DNA from: Lysobacter sp. CFH 32150
GTDB lineage: Bacteria > Pseudomonadota > Gammaproteobacteria > Xanthomonadales > Xanthomonadaceae
Length of the DNA: 64,000 nucleotides
Direction: 5' to 3'
NCBI RefSeq assembly: GCF_022758295.1
Contig: NZ_JALDWJ010000008.1
Span: forward strand, 186,001-250,000
Under the pieces are notes generated by a model that was not told where the DNA came from, did no database searches, and saw nothing but the letters and a program-made list of their open reading frames with translations. Shown piece after piece: positions 27,378 through 37,133 of this stretch (its first letter is position 1; every line of letters starts with the position of its first letter). Made by a program: the position numbers and the translations under genes.

Positions 27378-28418
27378 TCATTCGTGCGTCGCCCAATTCT
27401 CGTGCAGCCGCATCGATGGCTTCACGCGTTCCTCGATCAGTGCGAGGAGGGGGGCGAACTCCGGATACTTCGGCAGCACCGCATCGAGATAGCCGAAGAA
27501 ACGCGGCACGTCGTGCAGGTATTTCGACTTGCCATCGCGATGGTGCAGGCGGGCGAAGATACCGATGATCTTCAGGTGCCGCTGCACGCCGATCCAGTCG
27601 GCATCGCGGCGGAACTGCGCGAGCACGGGCACTGGCAGGCCGGCAGTGGTTGCACGTGCGTGGTAGTGGGCGAGCCAGGCATCGACGCGGTGTTCGGGCC
27701 AGCTCAGGAATGCATCCTTGAACAGACTGATCGGGTCGTAGGCGATCGGCCCGTACAGCGCGCCCTGGAAATCCAGCACGGCCGGGCCATCGCTGGCCGG
27801 CCCGCCTTGAACAGGCATGAGGTTGCGCGGCATGTAGTCGCGGTGCACCAGCAGCTGCGGCTGTGCCAGCGCGGCGTCGACCAGGCGCTGGTAGACCAGG
27901 TCGAGTCGCTGCTGGTCGTGCTCGTCGAGCACCATGGCGAGGTGATGGCCGAGGAACCACTCGTCGAAGATGCGCAGCTCGCGCAGCAGGAAGGCCGCGT
28001 CGTAGCGCGGCACATCCTCCGGTACCGGAATCGCCTGCAGTTTGAGCAACTGGTCGATCGCGCCATCGAACAGCGCATCGGCGTTGTCGGCGTGGATCAG
28101 GTGCAGGTACGTATCGGCGCCAAGATCTTCGAGCAGCAGGAACCCGACCATTGGGTCCTCGGCGATCACCTGCGGTACGCGCACGCCGCCGTCCTCGAGC
28201 AACTGGCGAATGCGCAGCCACGGCCGCGGGTCTTCGAGATCCGGCGGCGAATCCATGACGATGCGGCTGGGCTCGTGCCCCAGCGTGCGCCAGTAACTGC
28301 GGAAGCCGGCATCGACCGAAGCACGCACCAGTTCGATGCCGGCATGGCCGATGGCGTTGCGCGCCCAGGCGAGGCGTGCTTCGGCGCGCGGATCGTCGGG
28401 ATGGGGAGACGGGCTCAT
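27378..28418 (-). CDS. amgK: N-acetylmuramate/N-acetylglucosamine anomeric kinase
   Basis: 346 residues of the aminoglycoside-phosphotransferase-like kinase fold: FRSYWRTL, a lid region with PMVGFLLLEDLGADTYL, the catalytic LLVHRDYMPRNLMPVQ (Asp in the HxD motif) and the Mg-binding VLDFQGALYGPIAYDPISLFKDAF. AmgK phosphorylates MurNAc and GlcNAc on the anomeric carbon and feeds MurU. The pathway gives intrinsic fosfomycin tolerance in species that have it, since MurA is bypassed for recycled material. The gene is first in the murU transcript. Confidence 0.9.
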   Translation of the reverse strand: MSPSPHPDDPRAEARLAWARNAIGHAGIELVRASVDAGFRSYWRTLGHEPSRIVMDSPPDLEDPRPWLRIRQLLEDGGVRVPQVIAEDPMVGFLLLEDLGADTYLHLIHADNADALFDGAIDQLLKLQAIPVPEDVPRYDAAFLLRELRIFDEWFLGHHLAMVLDEHDQQRLDLVYQRLVDAALAQPQLLVHRDYMPRNLMPVQGGPASDGPAVLDFQGALYGPIAYDPISLFKDAFLSWPEHRVDAWLAHYHARATTAGLPVPVLAQFRRDADWIGVQRHLKIIGIFARLHHRDGKSKYLHDVPRFFGYLDAVLPKYPEFAPLLALIEERVKPSMRLHENWATHE

Positions 28419-28474
28419 GCGGCACAGGGTAAACGCACCGCGATCAATTCGGCGAGAGGATGGCCCGGAAGCAC

Positions 28475-28503
28475 AAAGGCGTGCGAGTAGCTCGCACGCC
28501 TTT
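28475..28503 (-). terminator. Intrinsic terminator downstream of cysK
   Basis: A perfect 13-base stem (AAAGGCGTGCGAG with its complement) and a 3-base loop sit 25 bases beyond the cysK stop, upstream of amgK. No long T-run follows, but the stem is strong. Confidence 0.75.
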
Positions 28504-28527
28504 GCCTATTCAACGCAAGCGGTGCCG

Positions 28528-29505
28528 TCACGCTGCCACGGCTTGCCCCTCTAACGCTGCCAGCCATTCGTCGTCGGAACCCTCGCTGACGCCTTCGAAC
28601 AGGAACGTCGACAGGTAGCGTTCGCCGGTGTCGGGCAGCATCGCCAGCAGCACCGAGCCTTCCGGCGCCTGCTCGGCGACGCGCAATGCAGCAGCGACGG
28701 TGGCGCCGGCGGAAATGCCGACGAAGACGCCTTCCTCGGCTGCCAGTCGTCGTGCGGTATCGCGCGCGAGCACATCATCGATTGGCAGGATCTCGTCGGC
28801 GATGGTGCGGCTGAGCACGGCGGGCAGGAAGTCCGGCGTCCAGCCCTGGATCTTGTGCGGCTGCCATTCCTTGCCGGAAAGCAGTGCGGCGCCCGCGGGC
28901 TCGCTGGCGATGATGCGAATGCCCGGACGCGCGAGTTTCAGCACTTCGCCGGCGCCGGTGATGGTGCCGCCGGTGCCCCAGCCGCTGACGAAATAGTCGA
29001 GCCGTTTGCCGGCGAAGTCGCGCAGGATCTCCGGGCCGGTGGTGCTGCGGTGGTAGGCGGGATTAGCTTCGTTCTCGAACTGGCGGGCGAGGAACCAGCC
29101 GTGCTTGTCGGCGAGTTCCTTGGCCTTGCGCACCATGCCGCTGCCGCGTTCGGCGGCGGGCGTGAGGATGACCTTGGCGCCGAATGCACGCATCAGCTTG
29201 CGGCGCTCGATCGAGAAGGTTTCGGTCATCACCGCGACGAACGGATAACCGCGCGCCGCGGCCACCATCGCCAGCGCGATGCCGGTGTTGCCGGAGGTGG
29301 CTTCGATGATCGTCTGGCCCGGCTTGAGCGTGCCGCGTTGCTCGGCGTCGAGCACGATCGCCAGCGCCAGGCGATCCTTGACCGAGCCGCCCGGATTGAA
29401 CGCCTCGTTCTTGGCGTACAGCGTGACGTGCTTGGGCGCGATGCGGTGCAGTTTGACGATGGGCGTGGAGCCGATGGTGTCGAGGATGCTTTCGTAGAGG
29501 GCCAT
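28528..29505 (-). CDS. cysK: Cysteine synthase (O-acetylserine sulfhydrylase)
   Basis: 325 residues. The PLP lysine is Lys43 in NPGGSVKDR, followed by the substrate loop EATSGNTGIALAMVAAARGY, the phosphate-binding GWGTGGTITGAGEVLK and the C-terminal VGISAGATVAAALRVA. It joins sulfide to O-acetylserine. The start at MALYESILDTIGSTP is preferred over a longer frame to 29652, which runs back into cysG. It lies 82 bases after cysG on the same strand, so it may be read from the cysG promoter or from its own in that gap. Confidence 0.94.
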   Translation of the reverse strand: MALYESILDTIGSTPIVKLHRIAPKHVTLYAKNEAFNPGGSVKDRLALAIVLDAEQRGTLKPGQTIIEATSGNTGIALAMVAAARGYPFVAVMTETFSIERRKLMRAFGAKVILTPAAERGSGMVRKAKELADKHGWFLARQFENEANPAYHRSTTGPEILRDFAGKRLDYFVSGWGTGGTITGAGEVLKLARPGIRIIASEPAGAALLSGKEWQPHKIQGWTPDFLPAVLSRTIADEILPIDDVLARDTARRLAAEEGVFVGISAGATVAAALRVAEQAPEGSVLLAMLPDTGERYLSTFLFEGVSEGSDDEWLAALEGQAVAA

Positions 29506-29587
29506 GTAATGAAATCCGGGGGAGTTTGGAGGGGACGACTTCGTTTCTACACCCAGCACCAGGTTGGTGCGTGAGGTTTTCGTTTCG

Positions 29588-31036
29588 TTACGCGGCTTGC
29601 GCGAGGTCTTCGTGGGCAATAGCCGTTGAAGCTGCGCCCAGCGGCGCCGCACCGAACCAATGCAATTTTCCGGCCAGTGCCGCGACCTCGCCGAGGATCA
29701 GCAATGCCGGCGACCGCACCGAATGCAAACGTGCAAGCTCCGGTAATTCGGCCAACGTGCCGACGATGACGCGTTGTTCGGGGCGTGAGCCGTTTTCGAC
29801 GATCGCAAACGGCGTGCCCGGCGCCCGGCCATGCGCGATGAGCCGGTCGCGGATCTTTTCCAGTCCGGCCACGCCCATGTAGAAGGCCAGGGTCTGCCGT
29901 TCCTGCGCCAGCGCGGCCCAGTCCAGGGTGTCGTCGGAATCCTTGCAGTGCGCGGTGATGAAGCGCACCGACTGCGCGTGTTCGCGGTGGGTGAGCGGGA
30001 TGCCGGCATACGCACCGCAGGCGAGTGCTGCGGTGATGCCGGGCACGACTTCGAACTCGATGCCGCGTGCGTGCAGTGCTTCGAGTTCCTCGCCGCCGCG
30101 GCCGAAGACGAACGAGTCGCCGCCCTTGAGCCGCACCACGCGTTTGCCTGCACGCGCGTAATCGACCAGCAGCGTGTGGATGCGTTCCTGCGTCGCGTTA
30201 TGGTCACCACCGACCTGCTTGCCGACTTCGACCAGTTCCGCGTCGCGGCGCGCCAGCGCAAGCACCTCCGGGCTGACCAGGCGGTCATGGAGGATGACGT
30301 CGGCTTCGCTCAGCAGTCGCAGCGCACGCAGTGTGAGCAGGCCGGGGTCGCCGGGCCCGGCGCCGACCAGAGCCACGCGACCCACAGGGTTCTCGCCGCG
30401 ACCACCACCCAACACGGCATCGAACTCGCGCTCGGCAGCGGCTTGGTCGCCGGCACGCAGCAACGACGGGATCGGCCCCGCCAGCACGCGTTCGAAGAAA
30501 CGGCGTCGCGCCTGCAGGCCGGGCAGACGCGCTCGGATGCGGGCGCGTTCGCGCGTGAGTAGTCCGGCGAGTGCGCCTAGCGATTCGTCGAATTGCGTTT
30601 CCAACTGCTCGCGCAGGTGCCGGGCGAGCATCGGGGCGCCGCCTCCGCTGGAGATCGCGATCTGCAATGGCCCGCGCTCGACGCGCGCCGGTACCTGGAA
30701 GCTCGATAGCTCGGCGTCGTCGACCACGTTGACGAAGACGCGGCGTTCTTCGCCAATGCTGGCGACGGCGCGATTGCTGGCCGCGTCATCGGTGGCGGCG
30801 ATGGCCAGCCATGCACCGTCGAACCATGCCGGTTCGAAGACGCCGGGGACGTATTCGATCCGCCCTGACGACGCCCATTCGGACAGGGTGGGTTCCAGTT
30901 CCGGCGCCCCCACGCGGACCTGGGCGCCGGCATCAAGCAAGGCCGCCACCTTCCGCCGCGCCACCGCACCGCCGCCGACCACCAGCACGGTGCGGCCTCG
31001 CAGGTCGGCGAACAGAGGAAACAGCGGCGCAGTCAT
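29588..31036 (-). CDS. cysG: Siroheme synthase (dehydrogenase/ferrochelatase and uroporphyrinogen methyltransferase)
   Basis: 482 residues with both modules. The N-terminal CysG-B half (1-210) has the NAD-binding [18 protein letters not shown], the catalytic aspartate region [11 protein letters not shown] and the regulatory serine loop [13 protein letters not shown]. The C-terminal CysG-A methyltransferase (about 218-460) has [47 protein letters not shown] and [23 protein letters not shown]. It makes the siroheme needed by the sulfite reductase CysI encoded nearby. It is transcribed away from cysB across a region with LysR-type dyads. Confidence 0.95.
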   Translation of the reverse strand: MTAPLFPLFADLRGRTVLVVGGGAVARRKVAALLDAGAQVRVGAPELEPTLSEWASSGRIEYVPGVFEPAWFDGAWLAIAATDDAASNRAVASIGEERRVFVNVVDDAELSSFQVPARVERGPLQIAISSGGGAPMLARHLREQLETQFDESLGALAGLLTRERARIRARLPGLQARRRFFERVLAGPIPSLLRAGDQAAAEREFDAVLGGGRGENPVGRVALVGAGPGDPGLLTLRALRLLSEADVILHDRLVSPEVLALARRDAELVEVGKQVGGDHNATQERIHTLLVDYARAGKRVVRLKGGDSFVFGRGGEELEALHARGIEFEVVPGITAALACGAYAGIPLTHREHAQSVRFITAHCKDSDDTLDWAALAQERQTLAFYMGVAGLEKIRDRLIAHGRAPGTPFAIVENGSRPEQRVIVGTLAELPELARLHSVRSPALLILGEVAALAGKLHWFGAAPLGAASTAIAHEDLAQAA

Positions 31037-31109
31037 GGACGTCAGGCGGGATGTGGGACAGAAACCGTACTAATCGCATCCCATCAGCGGAAATGACCCC
31101 GCGACTGGT

Positions 31110-31155
31110 GCTTATTCCGTATGGGCATAAGCTTTTGATATGCCGGCAAGGCATA
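31110..31155. promoter_or_regulatory. LysR-type (CysB candidate) dyads between cysG and cysB
   Basis: Two inverted repeats lie in the 242-base divergent region. GCTTAT-N11-ATAAGC spans 31110-31132, and TATGCC-N5-GGCATA spans 31139-31155. Both satisfy the T-N11-A rule of LysR-type boxes. GCATAAG/A also occurs at 31125, 31151 and 31204. CysB, encoded alongside, is the obvious candidate ligand. Confidence 0.68.
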
Positions 31156-31278
31156 AGTGCTGGACAAGTTCACCGGCACGGCGGTAGATTCATCCCTTCA
31201 TTCGCATAAAGCGATATTTACAACTGAAACTGTGTATGCCCGGACGCGTCTTGCGCGCCGGCTGCACCCCGAAGCCTC

Positions 31279-32265
31279 ATGACACTGACCCAACTCCGCT
31301 ACCTCGTAGCCATCGCCGACTCCGGGCTCAACATCACGTTGGCCGCGGAGAAGGTGCATGCCACCCAGCCGGGGTTGTCCAAGCAGCTCAAGCAGCTCGA
31401 GGACGAATTGGGCTTCCTGCTGTTCGTGCGCAAAGGTCGCAGTCTCGACGCCATCACCCCTGCTGGCGTGCAGGTGTTGGAAAACGCGCGCCGCATCCTT
31501 GCCGAGGTCAACAACGTCCGCAGCTATGCCGCCAATCACCGTCGCGAAAGCCATGGCGAGCTGACCCTCGCCACCACCCACACCCAGGCGCGCTTCGTGC
31601 TCCCGCCGGCGATCGCCGAGGTCAAGCGCAGCTATCCGCAGGTCGGCATCCACCTCAAGCCAGCGGGCGAGGGTGAAGTGTTGGCATCGCTGGCGAAGGG
31701 GCAGGCGGACCTGGCCGTGATCAGCACTGCCGGCGATCCACCTGCGGACGGACTGGCGATCCCGCTGTTCCGGTGGAAGCGCGTGCTGCTGGTGCCGCGC
31801 GGGCATCCGCTGGCCGACGCTGGGCAGGCGCCGACGCTGGAAACGCTCGCCAGGCATCCGTTGATCAGTTACGACTCGTCGGTGCGTCCGGAATCGTCGT
31901 TGCGTCGCGCTTTCGCTGCGATCGGGCTGGAACCGCAGATTGCGTTGACCGCGCACGATGCCGATCTGATCAAGACCTATGTGCGCGCGGGTCTCGGTGC
32001 GGGTCTATTGGCCGAGATGGCCGTCACCGCGCGGGATGTGGAGGAGTTGGTGGTGTTGCCCGCGCCGCCGCAGTTGCCTGAATGCATGACGTGGGCATTG
32101 CTGCCGCATGGTCGGGTGTTGCGCGACTATGCGGTCGAGCTGCTGCATGCGTTGGCGCCGCAATTGGATCGCCACGATTTGCGCCGGGTGCTCGCGGGTA
32201 ATCTCGAGGCGGATTGGCCGACGCCGCCCACGTGGGTGGAATTGAGTCAGGCGATCACGGTCTGA
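31279..32265 (+). CDS. cysB: LysR-type regulator CysB
   Basis: 328 residues, the size of CysB. The winged helix-turn-helix is at 1-60 (MTLTQLRYLVAIADSGLNITLAAEKVHATQPGLSKQLKQLEDELG), where the TQPGLSKQ recognition helix is typical of CysB/Cbl. The effector domain starts with GELTLATTHTQARFVLPPAIAEVKRSYPQV, again CysB-like, including the residues that line the sulfate/N-acetylserine pocket. CysB activates cys genes when O-/N-acetylserine signals sulfur shortage. Its position among cysG, cysK and cysHIJ supports the call over Cbl or other LysR proteins. Confidence 0.92.
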   Translation: MTLTQLRYLVAIADSGLNITLAAEKVHATQPGLSKQLKQLEDELGFLLFVRKGRSLDAITPAGVQVLENARRILAEVNNVRSYAANHRRESHGELTLATTHTQARFVLPPAIAEVKRSYPQVGIHLKPAGEGEVLASLAKGQADLAVISTAGDPPADGLAIPLFRWKRVLLVPRGHPLADAGQAPTLETLARHPLISYDSSVRPESSLRRAFAAIGLEPQIALTAHDADLIKTYVRAGLGAGLLAEMAVTARDVEELVVLPAPPQLPECMTWALLPHGRVLRDYAVELLHALAPQLDRHDLRRVLAGNLEADWPTPPTWVELSQAITV

Positions 32266-32271
32266 CGCATC

Positions 32272-32363
32272 TTGCTCGTCATCCCGCGAAGGCGGGGATC
32301 CAGTGACTTTCTCTGCTTCTGCCCTTGCTCGTCATCCCGGCGGAAGCCGGGATCCATTTTGAC
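32272..32363. repeat. Two tandem copies of a TCATCCC...GGGATCC hairpin repeat
   Basis: TTGCTCGTCATCCCG followed by GGGATCCA occurs at 32272-32307 and again at 32325-32363. Each unit folds through CCCGC/GCGGG or CCCGGC/GCCGGG with a GAA-type loop. Short CGTCATCCCGGCGAAAGCCGGGATCC-like palindromes are dispersed in many Beta- and Gammaproteobacteria. The pair lies directly after the cysB stop. Confidence 0.8.
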
Positions 32364-32403
32364 TTTGCCTTTTTGCTTCAAGAGCATTCCACTACTGCGC
32401 AGC

Positions 32404-32560
32404 GGGTCACTTTTCTTTGCTGGCCCAAAGAAAAGTAACCAAAAGAAATGGCCTCCTTGGCAAGAGCACACCGCGCGGCGTGGGAGGCTGCGGAGATTTT
32501 TCGACTCGGCATCCTGCCTCGGTCGAAAAACGGCGCACGTCCTGTGCGCCGCCCTCCGGG
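32404..32560. repeat. Composite hairpin-rich intergenic repeat (cysB-cysH)
   Basis: Three consecutive hairpins are packed here: GGTCACTTTTCTTTG pairing with CAAAGAAAAGTAACC (32404-32440), TTTTTCGAC pairing with GTCGAAAAA (about 32498-32530), and CGGCGCAC pairing with GTGCGCCG (about 32531-32551). The block resembles dispersed elements I recall from Xanthomonadaceae genomes in which these same hairpins follow each other. It lies between convergent cysB and cysH and may also terminate both. No open reading frame of note is present. Confidence 0.7.
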
Positions 32561-32616
32561 TTATGTAGGTAGTCGGTGTTCCAGCTTTCTTCGAAGCAAC
32601 AGCATCAGTTGAGTGC

Positions 32617-33363
32617 TTACGCCGCCTGTTCCACAGCTCCGCTCCAGTCCTCATGCAACCCGCATTCGCGCTTCAAGCCGAAGAAACGGGTGTCTTCCTC
32701 GCTCATGCCGGCCGTGAGCGGTCGTGTGGTGTGCGTGTCGCCGATGGAGACGTAGCCTTCGTGCCACAGCGGGTGGTAGGGGAGGTCGTGGCGTTGCAGG
32801 TAGTTCCAGATGTCGCGGTCGTTCCAGTCGGCGAGGGGATGCAGTTTCCAGCGGCCGTCGCGTAGTTCGATGAAATCGATGTCGGCGCGGCTCTGCGATT
32901 GCGCGCGGCGGATGCCGGCGATCCAGGTGCGCACGCCGAGTTCGTCGAGCGCGCGTTGCATCGGTTCAACCTTGTGCACGCGGTTGTAGCGGTTGAGGCC
33001 ATCGACGCCGAGTTCGCGCAGCCGGGTCACGTTGGCATCGTTCCATGCGGCTTCCGTGCGCGGACGATAGATCTTGAGGTTGAGCGCGAGGCGTGCACCC
33101 AGCTCGTCGGCGAAGCGATGCGTCTCCGGGAACAGGTAGCCGGTGTCGATCAGGATCACCGGGAGATCGGCTTGCTGCCGCGTGACCATGTGCAGCGCCA
33201 CCGCTGCCTGCGCGCCGAAGCTCGATGACAACGCGTGGTTGCCGGCCAGGGTTTCGAGGCCCCATGCCACGCGTTCCTCGGCGGTCTTGTGGCCGAGCCA
33301 GCGGTTGAGGTCGGCGAGCGCGCGCGGCGATTCGGCGGCGCTGACGGGATCGGGCGGGCTCAT
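32617..33363 (-). CDS. cysH: Phosphoadenylyl-sulfate (PAPS) reductase
   Basis: 248 residues. The nucleotide-binding [14 protein letters not shown] and the [22 protein letters not shown] region are clear, and the catalytic cysteine lies in [10 protein letters not shown] near the C-terminus. The paired Cys-Cys and CxxC motifs that bind a [4Fe-4S] cluster in APS reductases are absent, so this is the thioredoxin-dependent PAPS type. That agrees with the APS-kinase domain on the nearby CysN. It overlaps cysI by 4 bases (ATGA), last in the cysJ-cysI-cysH unit. Confidence 0.95.
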   Translation of the reverse strand: MSPPDPVSAAESPRALADLNRWLGHKTAEERVAWGLETLAGNHALSSSFGAQAAVALHMVTRQQADLPVILIDTGYLFPETHRFADELGARLALNLKIYRPRTEAAWNDANVTRLRELGVDGLNRYNRVHKVEPMQRALDELGVRTWIAGIRRAQSQSRADIDFIELRDGRWKLHPLADWNDRDIWNYLQRHDLPYHPLWHEGYVSIGDTHTTRPLTAGMSEEDTRFFGLKRECGLHEDWSGAVEQAA

Positions 33364-35060
33364 GCTTGCACCTGCACGGGAATGTGTTTCGGGATGCGAA
33401 CGACCTGGCTGCGGACGAGGAAATCGCCGAAGCCTTCTTCGGATTCGCGTTCGCCGGCGTAGCGCGCCAGCAGCGGATCGAGCGCGGCGAGAATCGCCGC
33501 TTCGTCGATGTTTTCGCGATACAGCGTGTTCAAGCGCTGGCCGCGATGGTCGGCACCAAGCATCAGGTTGTAACGGCCAGGCGCCTTGCCGACGAGGGCG
33601 ATCTCGCCGAGGTACGGCCGCGAGCAACCGTTCGGGCAGCCGCTGATGCGCAGGTTAAGCGGCATATCGCGCAGGCCGTGCGTGTCGAGCAGAGTCTCGA
33701 CCTTGCCGACGAACTCCGGCAGATAGCGTTCGGCTTCGGCCATTGCCAGGCCGCAAGTCGGCAGGGCGACGCAGGCGAGCGCATTGAGGCGCGTCGGCGT
33801 TGCCGTCGTGTGCGCGCCGAGGCCGTGCGAAGACACCAGCGCATCGATGCGCCAACGCTCTGAGGCTGGTACGCCGGCGATCACCAGGTTCTGGTTCGGC
33901 GTCATGCGGAACTCGCCGGTGTGACTGCTTTTAACAAGCACACGGGCGATTTCACGCAGGCCAGTGAGATGCGACAGCCCATCGCGATCCCAGATGCGCC
34001 CAGAGGGAATGCGCAGGGTCAGGTGCCAACGTCCATCCTCGCCTTCCACCCACCCGAAACGATCGTTGTTGTGCGCGAAGGCGAAGTCGCGCGCCGCGTC
34101 AAGCGCGAAGCCGGCGCGGCGTTCGACTTCCGCCTTGAACCAGTCGAGACCACGGTCGTCGATCGTGTATTTCAGCCGCGCGCGCTTGCGCACGGCGCGG
34201 TTGCCGAAGTCGCGCTGCGCGGTCACGACCGCTTCGCCAACAGCAATCACCTGCTCGGGCGTGACGAAACCGATCACGTCGCCGAGGCGTGGATAGGTTT
34301 CCGGATCGCCGTGGCTCGCACCCATGCCGCCGCCAACGCTCACGTTGTAGCCGACGAGCTTCCCGTCTTCGATGATGGCGATGAATCCGAGATCCTGCGC
34401 GTACACGTCGACATCGTTGTACGGCGGGATCGCGAAGCCGATCTTGAACTTGCGCGGCAGGTAGGCCTGGCCGTAGATCGGTTCGACTTCCTCGCCACTG
34501 CCGGCGACTTTTTCTTCGTCGAGCCAGATCTCGTAGTAGGCGCGCGTGTTCGGCAGCAGGTGCTCGGACAACGCCGCGGCTTGCGCGAACACCGCTGCAT
34601 GCGCCTGCGATTGCAGCGGGTTGGCCGCGACCGCCACGTTGCGATTGACGTCGCCGCAGGCGGCGAGGGTGTCGATCAGCGCGGCGTTGATCGCCTGCAT
34701 GGTCGGCTTCAACTCGCCCTTGATCACGCCGTGGAACTGGAACGCCTGCCGCGTGGTGATCCGCAGGCCGCGTTCGGCGAACGTGGTGGCGATGCGATCG
34801 AGTTTCAGCCACTGCTCCGGCGTGACCACGCCGCCCGGAGTGCGGGTGCGGATCATGAACGAGAACGCGGGTTCGAGCTTCTGCTGGCGGCGTTCCTCGC
34901 GGATGTCGCGATCGTCCTGCTGATAGCTGCCGTGGTACTTGATCAGGGTCTGGTCGTCTTCGGCCAGCGCACCTGTGATCGGGTTGGCGAGCGATGCCAG
35001 CAGCGTGCCACGGAGGCGACCGCTGTCCTGCTTGATGTCTTCGACCGAATGCGCACTCAT
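33360..35060 (-). CDS. cysI: Sulfite reductase (NADPH) hemoprotein beta subunit
   Basis: 566 residues. The four cysteines that bind the [4Fe-4S]-siroheme centre are in [21 protein letters not shown] and [32 protein letters not shown], with the same spacing as E. coli CysI. The N-terminal part has [27 protein letters not shown] and [19 protein letters not shown], which shape the siroheme/sulfite pocket. It reduces sulfite to sulfide with electrons from CysJ. One base separates it from the cysJ stop. Confidence 0.96.
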   Translation of the reverse strand: MSAHSVEDIKQDSGRLRGTLLASLANPITGALAEDDQTLIKYHGSYQQDDRDIREERRQQKLEPAFSFMIRTRTPGGVVTPEQWLKLDRIATTFAERGLRITTRQAFQFHGVIKGELKPTMQAINAALIDTLAACGDVNRNVAVAANPLQSQAHAAVFAQAAALSEHLLPNTRAYYEIWLDEEKVAGSGEEVEPIYGQAYLPRKFKIGFAIPPYNDVDVYAQDLGFIAIIEDGKLVGYNVSVGGGMGASHGDPETYPRLGDVIGFVTPEQVIAVGEAVVTAQRDFGNRAVRKRARLKYTIDDRGLDWFKAEVERRAGFALDAARDFAFAHNNDRFGWVEGEDGRWHLTLRIPSGRIWDRDGLSHLTGLREIARVLVKSSHTGEFRMTPNQNLVIAGVPASERWRIDALVSSHGLGAHTTATPTRLNALACVALPTCGLAMAEAERYLPEFVGKVETLLDTHGLRDMPLNLRISGCPNGCSRPYLGEIALVGKAPGRYNLMLGADHRGQRLNTLYRENIDEAAILAALDPLLARYAGERESEEGFGDFLVRSQVVRIPKHIPVQVQA

Positions 35061-35061
35061 C

Positions 35062-36876
35062 TCAATACACGTCCCGTGCGTAACGGCCCTGCGCCTGAAG
35101 GTCGTTCAAGTAATCGTTGGCGTCGTCGTCGGACTTGCCACCGTGCATGGTGATCGCTTCGAGCAACGCGGCATGCACGTCCTTGCCCATCGCGATCGCG
35201 CCGCAGACATAGAGATGCGCGCCGGATTCCAGCCACGCGTACAGTTCGCGGCCGTGTTCGCGCAGGCGGTCCTGCACGTAGATTTTCTGGGCCTGGTCGC
35301 GCGAGAAGGCGAGGTCGAGGCGATGCAGGCCGCCGTTCTTCAGCGCGTCCTGCCATTCCAGCTGGTAAAGGAAATCGCTGCGGCTGTGCGGATTGCCGAA
35401 CAGCAGCCAGTTGCGGCCGCTGGCACCGACGGCGACGCGCTCCTGCACGAAACCGCGGAACGGCGCGACGCCGGTTCCGGGCCCGATCATGATCACGTCG
35501 CGCGCGGCATCCTTCGGCAGACGGAAGCGTTCGTTGTGCTCGATATAGATCGGCAGTTTCGCGCCTTCCTCACTCGCAGCGAGCAGATGCGACGCCGCGC
35601 CCCAGCGCGTGCCGCCACCGTTGTCGTATTCGACATGGGCGACGGTGAGGTGCGCTTCGTCGCCGACCAGTTTCTGGCTGGAGGCGATCGAGTACAGCCG
35701 TGGAGTGAGCGGACGTAACGCTGCGACCAGTTCTTCAGCCGACCATTCGCCACGATATTGCTGCAGCAGATCGATGACCTGGGTGTTGGTGAGCAGCTTC
35801 GTCAGTTGCGCGGCGTTGTCCGGTGCCAGCAGGCGATTGAGTTCGTCGCTGCGCACGTGCGTGGCATGGGTGGCGACGAACGGGCGCGCGAGCCTGGTCA
35901 GCTCGCGCTTCTCGCCCAGCCATTGCCGCAGCGGCAGGCTCTGCTCGGCATGGGTCACGCTGGCATCGCCGTCGAGTTCGAGTGCGGCGAGCACTGCGTC
36001 GACCAGTGCCGGCGGATTCTGCGGCCACAGGCCGAGCGCATCGCCGGGTTCGTAGTGCAGGCCCGAGCCTTCGAGGGAAATCTCGAAGTGACGGACATCC
36101 TTGCTTGAAGCCGCTTTCTGACTGCCGCGGCCAGTGATGCGCTGGTTGACGAGCAACTCGGCGGCGAACGGCGCGTCGCGGTGGAATGCCGGCGCCGGCG
36201 GCAATGGACGCAGCGGCGTGACCGTGGCGCGTGGCGGCGCTTTCAGCGCTTCCTTCGCGGTCACGAGGACTTTGTCCAGCCACGGATTGGCAACGCTGTC
36301 GATGTCGAGGTCGGCATCGCCGCGCGCGAGCCAGCGCGTCGCACCGAGTTCGGCCAGGCGCTCGTCGAGGCGCTTGCCGATCGCGCAGAACTGCGGGTAG
36401 CTGGAATCGCCGAGACCGAGGACTGCGTAGTGCAGGTCCTTCAATTGCGGGGCGCGCTTGCCGGCGATGAAGTCGACGAAGCCACGGGCGTCGTCCGGCG
36501 GATCGCCGTCGCCCTGGGTGCTGATCACAACGACCAGGTAGCGCTCGTTCTTGAGTTCGCGGGTTGGATAGGCGTCGGCGCGCAACAGCTTGACGCTGAG
36601 GCCGGCGGTTTCCGACTGCTGCGCCAGCTTCTCGGCGGCGCGCCTGGCGTTGCCGGTCTGGCTGCCGTAGACGATGGTCAAAGTGTGCGCGGGTGCGACC
36701 GCGACCAGCGGTTCGGCCGCCACACGCAGCGGCAACGCTCGGCCGCGGGCGATGCCGGCGGCGTAACCGGACAACCACCACAAACCGTCGGCGTCCAGGC
36801 CTTCGGCCAGCCGCGCGAGCGTGGTAGCCGTGTCTTCCGGCAGCGACGGCGGCGTGAGCAGGGCGGGGGCAGGCAT
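35062..36876 (-). CDS. cysJ: Sulfite reductase (NADPH) flavoprotein alpha subunit
   Basis: 604 residues: a flavodoxin-like FMN domain (about 68-205, [19 protein letters not shown]), an FAD-binding region with [25 protein letters not shown], and an NADPH-binding ferredoxin-reductase domain with [48 protein letters not shown] and the terminal YARDVY. It passes electrons from NADPH to CysI. It is the first gene of the leftward cysJIH operon and diverges from cysD over 257 bases. Confidence 0.95.
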   Translation of the reverse strand: MPAPALLTPPSLPEDTATTLARLAEGLDADGLWWLSGYAAGIARGRALPLRVAAEPLVAVAPAHTLTIVYGSQTGNARRAAEKLAQQSETAGLSVKLLRADAYPTRELKNERYLVVVISTQGDGDPPDDARGFVDFIAGKRAPQLKDLHYAVLGLGDSSYPQFCAIGKRLDERLAELGATRWLARGDADLDIDSVANPWLDKVLVTAKEALKAPPRATVTPLRPLPPAPAFHRDAPFAAELLVNQRITGRGSQKAASSKDVRHFEISLEGSGLHYEPGDALGLWPQNPPALVDAVLAALELDGDASVTHAEQSLPLRQWLGEKRELTRLARPFVATHATHVRSDELNRLLAPDNAAQLTKLLTNTQVIDLLQQYRGEWSAEELVAALRPLTPRLYSIASSQKLVGDEAHLTVAHVEYDNGGGTRWGAASHLLAASEEGAKLPIYIEHNERFRLPKDAARDVIMIGPGTGVAPFRGFVQERVAVGASGRNWLLFGNPHSRSDFLYQLEWQDALKNGGLHRLDLAFSRDQAQKIYVQDRLREHGRELYAWLESGAHLYVCGAIAMGKDVHAALLEAITMHGGKSDDDANDYLNDLQAQGRYARDVY

Positions 36877-36962
36877 GGGATAGGCCGGGAGCGCGGGAAT
36901 TGCAGCCAGACTAGTGATGGCCCTCGCGCGGGGGAAAGGACCGCTCGTTATGCGTTCATTCC

Positions 36963-36988
36963 CCGCGCTTATTTCCCCATTAGCGCGG
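36963..36988. promoter_or_regulatory. Inverted repeat in the cysJ-cysD divergent region
   Basis: CCGCGCT-N12-AGCGCGG lies about 90 bases upstream of the cysJ start and about 90 bases upstream of the cysD -10 box. It is a candidate operator for a shared regulator. It does not match the ATAAG-type dyads of the cysG-cysB region, so the protein is uncertain. Confidence 0.4.
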
Positions 36989-37074
36989 CGGTTTTGATAC
37001 TCGTCGCACCCAGCGGCCTTGCGCCGCCTCGCAAATCGAGCCGATTCCTTCAGCGGGGCTATCGGCCCGCTCCC

Positions 37075-37080
37075 TATAAT
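37075..37080 (+). promoter_or_regulatory. Probable -10 box of the cysD promoter
   Basis: A perfect TATAAT lies 54 bases before the cysD start. No TTGACA-like -35 is found at 16-18 bases upstream (the sequence there is AGCGGG). A good -10 with no -35 is typical of activator-dependent promoters, consistent with CysB control. Confidence 0.6.
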
Positions 37081-37133
37081 GTGCCGAATTAGCCGCGGCG
37101 GCCGCCTGCCGGCCAGAGAGATTTAGCCTGCTT

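Noticed and set aside
28475-28503. Perfect 13-base stem considered as an operator for cysK or amgK
   Set aside because: It follows the cysK stop and precedes no start within normal promoter distance in a fitting orientation; a transcript end is simpler.
32272-32363. Considered whether the repeated palindromes form a CRISPR array
   Set aside because: Only two units, each self-complementary, with a single 17-base interval; no spacer series and no cas genes.
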